Positions 1-10,900 of a stretch of DNA of 64,000 nt are shown here, piece after piece. Position 1 is the first letter of the stretch; each line of letters begins with the position of its first letter. Source of the stretch: Epinephelus fuscoguttatus (taxonomy: Eukaryota; Chordata; Actinopteri; Perciformes; Serranidae); NCBI RefSeq assembly GCF_011397635.1, contig NC_064754.1, forward strand, positions 34,836,043 to 34,900,042. The letters are read 5' to 3'. Below the pieces are notes generated by a model. The model saw nothing but the letters and a program-made list of their open reading frames with translations, did not search any database and was not told the origin of the DNA. Both the position numbers and the translations under genes were made by a program.

Positions 1-150
1 CTGTCTCCCAAAAAGCGGCACAGCTCTGATGTCTTGCGATTTACCTGTATGTGCCAGTTTAATGTGTTGAGAAATTCTGGATTGACCTCTTGCCCCGCCC
101 ACCACTGTTGCGTATGCCAGGTTGACCAGTGAAAGAGGGTGCGCATCGAG

Positions 151-2370
151 ATGGCTAGCTATAGAGGAAACTTCGGAGAGATTAAGCCATACATGTTTGA
201 GCCTCCGTCAGAGCCAGACACAGAAGAAGATTCCGATGTGCAGCAGAACCAGCAACCAGCAGACGAATCAGAATGGTAATTGTGTGTTAGCATCTTTTAT
301 TTGTTTAAGATGTTTGTTAGCTTGTAACTGACAGTGGCTGACACAGCATAAGTGTTTGTGAAATATCTGCTACGGTGTTACAGTGTGTTCACATTGTTCT
401 TGGGTTGGCTAATAAAACAGTTTGTAGATAGATTTTTTATATTCCATATAATAAGTTGCTCTGCACTGGAGGTTTCAGGTTTTTTGCTGACATTTGCACG
501 AGACAACGATTGGCTTTTGTATTAGTGACGTACGTGATCTAGTTTGCCCAGCATGCTTTTGAATCTCAGACATCACCTCCTTCAGCAGAGGAATGTGAAA
601 GCACCTCTCTAGTGACAAACTTTGCACAGATACAAGTCAGTGTGGTCAATGTCAGACATTTTAGGGGGCATAAACAGAAGAAAACTTATTTTTGAGTGGA
701 GGGGACTTTTAAGTAATATTTTTAATGCAGTGCTTCCTCATTGCGGTGCAGACATTACTGTAATTAAGTGTAATGTGCTATCCTACAACCTGCTGAAACA
801 CACACAGGTGAAGATGGAATTTAATGTGTGTCCTCATGTTTCTTTGTCGTCTGTTCAGTGAAAGTGTGCATCGTGAAAACCAGTCAGCTGAAAACGGAAA
901 GGTAAGAAAATTAGTTTGCCAGCTATATTCGATAAATAATTTCTTTCAATTATTTAAGTAAACACATTAGACATTCTCTCATTCCAGCTTCTTTAATCAG
1001 AAGATTTCATGCAGGTATCTGTTTTTATACCATTGTAAAGTGAAACTTTTGGAGTTCTGGACGACTGAATGAACAAAAGAAGTAGTTTGAGTATGTCACT
1101 TTTACACACTGGGGACTTCAGACAGTCATTTTGTGATATTTTTTGGCCTGAACGATTCATCTATTTATTGAAAAAATAACCACCAGATTAATTGATAATG
1201 AAAGTTACTTGTTTTTTGCAGTGGACATTTTAAATGCTATTTAAAAAATAAAAATTATTTGAAAATGAAAGGATTAATAAAAGTGAATGCCGTCACTGAA
1301 AAATGTGTAATGATAATCTCCAGCTTCAAAGTAGTACCCAGAATAAATTGTGATATATCCCACGGATGAGAGATTTACAGCTTTTTAGGTTTTTACTCTT
1401 AATTTAAAGCACGTAAACATAGCAGACATGAACATTATGCGTACATGATGTGTACTATTCTTAAAAGTAAGTAATGTATCATTTTGGCTGCCTCTGTCAG
1501 ATGTCCTGCTTTTTGTGTTAGTGGACAACTTTAAGGCTAACGACTGTCTAATGCTGACCTCTCTGGTTGAAAGAAACTGTACACTCTGATTAAAAGCTTT
1601 GATCATCATTGACTTTCATTTGAGTTTTGATCATTTGCGTTTATGATAATAAACTCATCTGCTTTGAGCGGACTTGCATCTTGCAAACAGTTTTTTTTTT
1701 ACCTGTTTCACAGTGATTTAATGCTACTAGCTGACTGAGCTGATGCATTAAAATGTATTCTTTATTTCATTCGAATATAAAATATGTGTTTGTCATTTGT
1801 GAAGCTGCAGTGTATGAAATGTGCACATAAAGGAAACTGTTACCTGTTTTTCCACTGAGCAGTTTATTCAAGAAGGTGAGGATGAAGAATTCAGCACCAC
1901 GTTGAGTGTGGGAGACGGGCGCTACCTGGTTGATCTGGGGAGGTAAGCTGATGTTAATACACATAACTACCATTCAGTTTGAGGCTTTTGTTGTGTAAGT
2001 TGATCTTTTCCTCACCCTAATCTCCTCTACTTTTACATACCTGCATTACTTCCACACTGTGTTTACAGAACACATTGAAACAAGCTCACTGCTAATCGTG
2101 CATTTCTCCGACTACCTCAGCCCGTCAGAGTTCATCGTCGATGAAGAGTGCATCATTCAGCTGTTCAAGACATGCAGAGAGTGCCACAGACCATGTCAGT
2201 ATGTTAGAAAACAGGTCAAAGGATTGAAGCTTGTGGTGAACCAGGCGTGCAACTCCTGTCCAAGCAGCTGTAAATGGACTAACCTGCTCGATGACGACGA
2301 CGATGTCCAGATAAATGGAAAAGCAAACGCAGCACGTGGAAAGACCAGCTCAGCCATGCAGCAGTACTAG
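151..2370 (+). CDS. Small four-exon gene: P2X7-like N-terminal leader joined to a Kolobok-type Cys-rich domain
   Basis: Model exons are 151-275, 859-901, 1863-1942 and 2121-2370. All have GT/AG junctions and matching phases and give 165 aa. The first exon begins MASYRGN and is acidic, resembling the leader of the many fish proteins annotated as P2X purinoceptor 7-like; that likeness is from memory. The last exon holds an IVDEE motif (residues 88-92) followed by Cys101, Cys104, Cys108, Cys126, Cys129, Cys133 and Trp135, spaced like the zinc-ribbon segment seen in Kolobok/THAP transposase-derived fish proteins. No THAP domain and no catalytic DDE domain are visible, so this is not an active transposase. 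A longer open stretch runs upstream of 2121, but joining it to exon 3 at 2069 gives an immediate stop; the cag at 2118-2120 keeps the frame. A GC-box-like CCCCGCCC lies near 93-100. Function is unknown; a nucleic-acid or zinc-binding role is only inferred. Confidence 0.55.
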
Positions 2371-4932
2371 CTGAGATAGTGTCAGGTCTGAAGTGACGCT
2401 CCACGCAGACAGTGGTTAGACTGAGAAGATGTGGAAGCAGGAAATTTGTTCTAGTTTATTTCCCCAACCAGTGACAGTGGACTGAGCAGCTGGACTTTTG
2501 GTCACAGAGCTGCCTCCGGTGGAGTTTGGATGTTTTTTTTTCTGGAATATCACAACGCTGTCATCAACTTCCCTATACGTTTTTTTTCTGATGCCATAAC
2601 ACACTTCCGAAGACGACTGAGTGCAAGCAAGAAAGTGGTTATCTCAGCTTGCCAAATCTACAGCCAAGTGATCGGGAAGGGAGAATACTTGATTTTGATT
2701 GACAGTGAAGAGAGCGTTCTAGTGAGCAGGTAAATTGCTGCTGTTGGTGTGAGAGACTGTTCCCTGGAAAGATGGACCGTTTTTTAAATTTCTTACTTCA
2801 AGATGTCATTCATGTTTTCCCATTGCCTTTCGTGTGCCAGCATGTAGTTCCACAACACGCAACTGTTCAAACACAGCTTGTTGTCAAAAATTTTCAAGCA
2901 ATATTAAAAATTGTTTTAATGACTCATCGTATTCATTGTTAGATGTTGAGCACATCTGAACACGCATACACCTGCCATTGTAACACACCTGTATCTAGAT
3001 ATGCTACCTGGGTAATGTATGTTAAAGCACAGTGTAAATGCATGCCAGATGCATTATGATTGGAATGACATCACATCTGGAGGTGGTCAGTTCTCACTGC
3101 AAATGGTATCAGTATCAGTATTTTCTGAAAAAAGAAATTGCCCAGCAAGTTGAAAGGTCACCAAACTCTCCCCGCTTTCTTAGACTTTGTCCACACATAC
3201 ACGGGTATATTCGGAAATGTAGCTTTTTCTATGTGTTTTGGCCTTTTATCCCCACAAAAACTGTGTTTAAGGCAACTGAAAAAAAAAATGAGTCTCTCTT
3301 TAAACTCCATCCTGGCTAAAGATGTTCAGAAACTCAGTTTTTAGTGTTGACGTAGACATGGAGAAAGGAGTTTTTGGCTTGACATAACTGTGTTCACCGT
3401 TATCTCCTTTGTCACAAATGAGGTGACCTTTCGTGCTATGGTGGGCGTGACCATAATAAAGCTGGCTCTAACCTTGCTTACAAGAAGTTTTACATGTTAA
3501 CACATAAATGTACAGTTACTCTTCCACTATGTTGAGGACATCAACATCTTTTGTGAGGCTTTGGGGTTACACTTATATTGACCGCTGTTGGTTTGATATG
3601 CTCTTTACAGCGCTTCAATTGTTTTATGTTTTCATTTGGACAGAGAGCCTCGCAAAATACCCCAAGTTATAGTATTTGCTGGTTAATCTTTTCTTACTAG
3701 AAATGAATTTAAACTAATGGATGTCCATCAATGGTGTTTCCTTCTATGACCTTGGACAAGTTGAGCCCACCCATCTAATTTGCATATTAAGCTCTGATCA
3801 TGCTTATTAAGGTGTAAATACAGAGGTACGTGGGTGAGATGTCATCTTTAGTACAGCACAGGTATTTTTTCCTCCTCAATTTAAGAGTTGATTTGATCTT
3901 CACACCTTCAATTTGAAATCTCGGCCTTCACATTGCGTTTTTGTCATGCTATAGATGCCTTCTACAGGATCTGGTCTGTGACTTTATATCTTCGTGATAC
4001 TTCTGTTTTAGTATCAGCCTTAAACCTCAATTAATATAGTAAAACAGTGACCTGCACCTCATGCAAATAACTCAAGCCTTAAAGTGTGACCCATTCTAGT
4101 TGGAGGAGATGAGGGAGCCCACACATTTGATGATGACGGGGCATTCATGTGTTCATTAGATACAATGCACAATATCAGTAGACACTGTTTTAACATTGCA
4201 ACTCTTTGTATTGGTTTAAAACTACCATGTGTTTAGTTCTGGCTGAGAATTAGAAACAATCACAATGGAGCTGAGGAGAAGGAGTCACAAAAGACTGATT
4301 ATCATTGCCCCTGGTGATCAGACAAGACAACACCAGGTTAATTAAAAATCAAACAGCATTAAAGTTAAAAAATAAATAATCCACTGGCATGGTTAAATCA
4401 TTAAAAGAAAGACATCGCACATACACCAGGGAAAAATGGAAGTTAAAAATCATTCAGTGTGGGACATTCATACTTATTAACTTTGCATCAGTGGTCCCTA
4501 TTTGGCAAGAGGAAGAACATTTTTTACTAATCGTTTGCTACAATATCAGCACGTTAAGACTGCACAGTGAGGGAGCCATTTTAAAACATTCTTAGTTATC
4601 AAGTACTAAAACCCACGGAAGAGGGGACTTGGTCCAAGGTGTCGTTAAGTTCAGGTATAGCAGCTGAGGTGAGAGGAAGAGTTAGTTAAATTAGCTAAAG
4701 CTACATTTTGTCGGAGTGTTTTCAGTTCATCAGTAATCATCAGTTCTTACAATGTGAATTTCCCCTTCTGTGCAAATCTGACGGAAGATGCCGAGGAGAC
4801 TGTTCAGCCGCCAGAATGTCGTACCCTTAGTTGTGAATGGCAGAAACAAAGCCTTCTGCAGCATGTTCTTCCGATGTAAATCCATCCTTGGTTGAGTGGA
4901 GCTTAAAACAGCCCTGTGTCTCACATCCCTGC
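2371..4932. other. Intergenic stretch between two converging genes
   Basis: No convincing coding exon is seen. It should hold the 3' UTR of the plus-strand gene ending at 2370 (an AATAAA lies at about 3455-3460) and, at its right edge, the 3' UTR of cep95 reading leftwards. Open frames here are short and have no recognisable motifs. Confidence 0.5.
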
Positions 4933-7900
4933 TCAGTGCAGATAGCTAGTGTTGTACTGGAAAGAAGCCATCTGGACCCGATTGCGCAGCCGCTGGACCT
5001 CCAGGTCCTGGAAATGGTCGTCCTCATCATTCTGAATGATGATCTTCTGCAGTTCACCAATCTCACGCTCCATCCTGGAACGCAGCTCTCGCTTCATCTT
5101 CAGCAGAGCCTGCAAAACAACGCGCAGGGTGAGGGTTTTTACTAAAACTGGTGAAACTGCTTTTAAGTTTTGACGAAAAAACAGATATGTTTAAGTCTGA
5201 TTGAGAGTCGTGACAATGGCATAAGGTTAGATTTAAGAGCTGTGTGCATGTTCTCTGTCAGGTGGTCTGAAAAGGTAAAGGAATACTTCACCAAAAAAGG
5301 ACCATTTGTATATCGGTCAGTCGTGCCCTGCTACCTTGATGCCTCCACTGAAACTGATGAAACTATTGATTAATTGGGGTTCATGTTTAACAACAGCAAA
5401 ACTATATCAAAACATTAATTAGCAAACTCTCACACAACTCATTAAGTATAATCCAAGTTTCATTTGCCCAGTTGTATGATCAGTACTTCCCAAACACATG
5501 CATTTTGGCTAAAAACCCTAAGTATTGGAGTCTGGCTTCAGGAGAGCACAGATACGTTTCACTTTCAGTTTAGTTTTAAATACTAAGGTTTAAGCAAAAA
5601 TGCATGAGTTAGGGAAGTACTGAGCATATGACTGGACAAATGAGACTTGGATCATACTGCACGAGTTGTGTGAGAGTTGGTAAACCGATATTTTGATATA
5701 GTTATGCTGTTGTTTAACTTGGTCCCCAATCAAATCAGTATGTTAGCCATTTTCCGTGGAGGCATGTGAGAAAAACAAAGTTCTCTTCAAAGATTCCAGG
5801 CAACACGGCATGACTGAAATACAAATGGCCATTTTGTGGGTGAAGTGTTTCTTTTAACATCTGACCCAAAAAAGTTTTCATGATTGTCTTTCCTAATCCA
5901 AAGATAGAGATAAAACAAACTTGAACAGACCCAATAGCAATTTGAAGTGTGTCTGAACGGATAGATATCCAGAAAAAGTGGTTTACCGATGTGAAGATCA
6001 ATGACCAGCTTAAGTAAAACATGCCGCTTTCTAACATGAAACTGTATTCAAGTTGGTGATTTGTGGCAATTTAACTAACTGATTAAAGGCTTGTTGCATG
6101 CACACATGATCAGCAAGGTCTTTCCAGAGATTTCTAATAAAGTTTATGTTTTTAACATTTTTTGTGACAGCAATAATGAGTAAAAGCTTTACCTTTTCTT
6201 GAGCTTTTTTGCGAACCTGGATCTCCTGTCGCTCTTGTGCAAGTTTTTCAGCTAGTAGTGAAAACTAAAAGAGAGAAAGCACATTGTAGCTGACTTGGAA
6301 TTTATGAGTAAATGTAAAGGCCATTTTAAAACAACACAAATTTGTATGTGTGTCTTCCTGGTTCATGTATAAATCTGTGTGTGTGTTTGTGCCCTACTTG
6401 GTCTTTGTAGTAGTTCTCCATGGACTTGATCTGGTCCTCATGTCGTCTCTGATGTTCCAGTCGCTGTTCCCTGGCATAGGCTTTCTGCTCTCTCAACCGG
6501 ACTTTCTGTAGCTCCAAACCCTCCTCAAACAGCTGTCGAAACATCTATAGACACGCACAACCACACGTCACCCAAAACACTAACGCCAGATGATCGCACG
6601 GTCTGTAATTTAACATTTAACTTAGTAATAATGATCAACATCTGGTTTTATTCCTGATTCCTCTGAAATGCAGAAGATGGAGAGACTTTGTAAGACAGGG
6701 ACCTAACTTGCCTCATCAATTTGGGTTTCAGAATAGATGGAGACAGAGTGCATCATACTATGAAAGTCACACCCACTAGAGGGGAAAACAATCAGCACCA
6801 TAATATGCAACCATGGGCTGAAACATTTACAAAATGCCTGTAGCTAGCTAAAAACATACCACTTCAGCATGTCAAAGGATTATTGGTAACAACCTTGAGT
6901 TCACTGAGTCCTTGTAGTTTGTGGGAAACATCAAAATTGGCAAACATCTGCTGATTTCAGCTTCTAAAATATGATGATTTGCTGCTTTTCTCTGTTTTAT
7001 ATAATTGATTTTTTTTTCGGGTTGGCAAGCAATTTTGATTTGTTGCAATAAGCTGTGGAAAAATTTTACAATTTGTGACATCTTCAATCTTTTGACATTT
7101 TGTCTACAAAAAAATAAATGAACAGGTTTAAAATGGGGGCAAAGTTATGAATGGCTCTCACTACCCACCCTCTCCTCCTTGGTGCGTGCCCTCATTAGGC
7201 GGGCACGGTGCTGGACATGGTAGTCGTTGTGGTACTTCTTGGCACGTGCTATCTGCTGCCTCTGTTCCCTCAGTCTGTTCTGGGTCGACTTCTGCTGCTG
7301 GATACGCTCTTTGAAGTCCCTCTGGAAGATAAACATTTTTAGCTTGCAGCTGTCCAGCTTGGTGTGACAATTACTGTGTCCAGAACAGGTAGGTCAAGTC
7401 TGCCTGCATGTTGTGCTCTGAGCTGTAATCGCATTCTATACATCCTGTGTAACTTGTTGTTAAGAAGGTCACTAGATGTAAAGGGACCTAATGGATGTGT
7501 GTTTATATGTTCATGCTCACCAGACGTCTGTTGTGGTCTTGCTCTTTGCGAATGATCTCCACCAGCAGGTCGTGCTTCCTCTGAGCTTCCTCCACCTGGC
7601 AGATGAGCAGAGGTTTACATATTCATCCATTAATCCATCCACCAATTGGTACATTCCAGCTTTTAAAAGGGTAGAGCTAACAAAGTCAGTCATCCAATGC
7701 ACTTGACAGACCTCGCATGGCCACAGTCCTACCTGGCTGGAGAGTTTGCTGCGACGCCTGCTATCAGAGGATGACAGGGCGTGGAGTCTGTCCACCTGCT
7801 GCATCTGCTGCTCCCACATCCGACCCAGTGTGTGGGGGGAGATGTGAAGATAAGGCCACTCCTCCAGGAGCACAGGGAGAAGCTCATTCTCCTTCACCTT

Positions 7901-10900
7901 CACTGGTGAGAGAGAGGGAAACACCAGTATGATTAAAACGTATTGACATCACAGACTTCTTTTTTTTGGTTGTGACAACAAAAACAATAACTTTAGTGCC
8001 AGATGTTGTCTTGGGAGGAATATCAGAAACTCTGTTTGCATATTTATAGCGGCAACTGACATTAATTTAGCTGCAGCTAGGGATGTCACCAAAGCTGTCA
8101 TCTTTTTTATGGATGATCGATCAGTGTTGAAGGTAAATGTAGTCAATTGAAGCAATAAATTCCTTAGTACGTGCTGTATGGGCTGTGCTGGTAGTGCCTA
8201 CATCACCCAGGGTGCATTGCACTCAAGGTTCTGACGCCCAGCCCCCAAACCATCCCCAGACGACTACAACAGGGACATGCGGTCAGAGCTGATGGAGGGC
8301 ACCTTCATGAAGTCGCTGGATAGTTGGACATTTTGGCAAATTCGCCTATTGCCGTAATCTCTATAGTCATATGAGTAGGTACATTACCTTTAATTGTCAG
8401 CGCCTGCTGTTCTGATATCGGTGGGGCAGAGCTGCCTACTGCTCAGCGCACAAAATGGAGGTGAACGGTACGGCCCCCTCTCTCCCTCAACACTAATCAA
8501 TTACACCATCAAATGACTCCAAAACGCTCTAGTGGACAACACATGGCTTGCGCATTCCCCACGCTATGAAATAATAATGTATAATTAAGTAACATTACGA
8601 CACATGAAACAAATACTCGGAACTACTTTCTTGAGTAAACCACTGGGCGGAGTGATAGTGCGCACCTGAGACAGTGCCGTAGTTATTGCTTGCAGCCTTG
8701 CATTTGCGGTATCGTCTGCTGGACGCAGCAGAAAGTTTGAGAAAAGTTTACAGAGTGTTTTTGTAAATCATGGTTTACACATGTATTGTAAAAGACTGCG
8801 GTAACAAGCCGAAGACATGGAGCAGAGTGAAGTTTCACGTGGTACCAACCAATAATAAGGACAGGATGAAACAATGGCTATTTGTGCTGGACATCGACCC
8901 CAACACGCCTGTGGAAATGGTCCGGAAAATGTTCGTTTGCTCCAAACATTTTTTACCGGAGGACTACAGTGAAAGGATGGAGCGCAGAAGCTCAGGGATG
9001 GTTCAAACGCGTTTCTTGAGAGACACTGCCATACCATCTGTCGGCATCACAAAACGAGCAGATGTGGTAAGTGATCGTTGTGTATTTTGCTCAGCAAGCT
9101 CTCTGCTGTAACGTTACCTCCATGTTGAGTAACATTAGCCTACAACCCAAGTATGGTAAATAAGGCTAAAATGCAAATGTTGTTGTGGTTATGTTATGGA
9201 TAAGTGCTTGCCCAGAGCATATAGTGAAGTGACTGGCATTACTTCTCATTGTTGGGAACAAACAGACTACTAGGGAACATTTTATGTTGTTGTTCCCTCA
9301 GGAGTTGTGGTGATTTATGAGTGTGGAGTTAGCACGTTCTCCCTGTGTTCCGGTGATTATTTTGAGGCGTACTCTCGTCCCATCCCACCAGCAACATATG
9401 CATGTAACATACAGTCACTGGCCACTTTGTTAGGTACACCTGTGTAATCTAATGCAATCCAGTAGAACAGCTATACCATGATTTTGCCCCCCAAAATTTA
9501 TACATTTTCAGTTATTGTTGACATTGTCTAGAAAGTGAAATCACTCCGCCCAGCAAGTGCTGTATGTCTGCTCCACCGATCTCAGAACAGCAGGCACTGA
9601 TAATTAAAGGTAATGTATCTACCCATATGACTATAGGGATTACGGCAATAGGCGAATTTGCCAAAATGTCGAACTATCCCTTTAAGTCAACCGCTGTACC
9701 CGACCTCTTTATGGGGGGCAGCGACCACGGAGAGGAGGAGTCCCGGGAGAAGGAGGTCCCAACTGAGCTAATCTCGCTAAAGCTAACGTTGGTTACATTG
9801 AGTGCACAGCTAAATTGTGTCTGTTTGCACCCATGCCATCTGTGTTTATAGCAGCGTCACCCCAAAATCTAAAATACATAGTTTCCGTCTAGCTTGTTTT
9901 GGTGTGAGCTGCTGAGTGTAGGAGCTATCCGCTGTAAAGATGTCTGCCTTCTCTCAAATACAATGCAACTAGCTGTAACTCGGCTTGTGGTGCTAAAAGG
10001 ACCAGAAAAGTACATTTGGAAAAACTCAATAGCAGTGTCTGTCTCCAAAAAACATGACTCGGTTACTCAAGACAATCCGCAGACCTTGTTGTGAGCAGTT
10101 TCATGTCGGAACTATTTTCTTTCTACCGAACTACTCCTGCCAACCGTATCACCGCGCAGGAGGAAGCGTGCATCTGGGCTCGTAATAGTGCAGGATGTAA
10201 ACATTAATGGCGTCCTCCTCGCTTCAGCTGCAACGGCAGCCAGTTAGCTCAGTGGTGCTAGCAGCATCAAACTATTAGTTAGAATATTAATTGTTAGTTT
10301 GGTAGCGGATGGACAAGCAAGTATGGGTCGACAATGTGCATTTCCCAACTGCAGAAATCGACAAAAAACTTGGTCTGCGGTTAGTTTTCACAAGCTACCG
10401 TTAAATGAACCGAGCCGTTACAAGCTATGGCTCCGTGCTCTAGATATAGACCCAAACACTCCGAAGAATATCCTCCGGCGTCGCTGTATATATGTGTGCA
10501 GCGACCATTTTTCGCCCGATGACTTGGTCCACTATAAAAGCAGTACCCACCCGAAGCCCACTGCCATCCCTGTCAACAGTCATACCGCGGACCCGACCGC
10601 TGGTGGAAGCGCTAACATGACCACATCACCGGTAAGCTACCTTTTGTAGCTAGATAGCTAGCATAATATTCCAACAGTCGGCGACTCACACCACGGCAGT
10701 CTAGATTTATAGGTAAGATGAAAAATGTGTATTTTTTATTTAGCGGTGGAGTGTGCTTTTAGATTGAAACATGCACACTGGATCTATAATGGTGGCCCTG
10801 AGGGACATGGAGGGGGTGTTGACTCTGTGTGTAGTAGTGTATTACTTCAAGTCATTGTCATCAACCAGGTGTCTGATGTTTGTCTGTGTCCTCTTACAGC

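Larger units (their letters stand above)
8242..9790 (+). other. Coding-like segment split by a transposon insertion
   Basis: Left piece 8242-8314 reads [12 protein letters not shown] and ends in TFMKS. Right piece 9684-9790 reads [12 protein letters not shown] and continues in an acidic stretch to about PTEL. If one copy of the flanking AAGTC (8310-8314 and 9684-9688) is counted once, the same frame continues from one piece into the other. A possible acceptor CAG precedes the left piece at 8239-8241, and a stop lies in frame upstream of it. I do not recognise the protein. It may be a pseudogene or retrocopy fragment, or chance. Confidence 0.35.

Noticed and set aside
2069..2120. Extension of the last exon of the first small gene to the acceptor at 2068
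   Set aside because: Joined to exon 3 it gives an immediate in-frame TGA; the CAG at 2118-2120 keeps the frame.
2530..2733. 67-codon frame downstream of the first small gene
   Set aside because: It has no motif, begins within a T-run and lacks splice context with the exons upstream. It is more likely 3' UTR.
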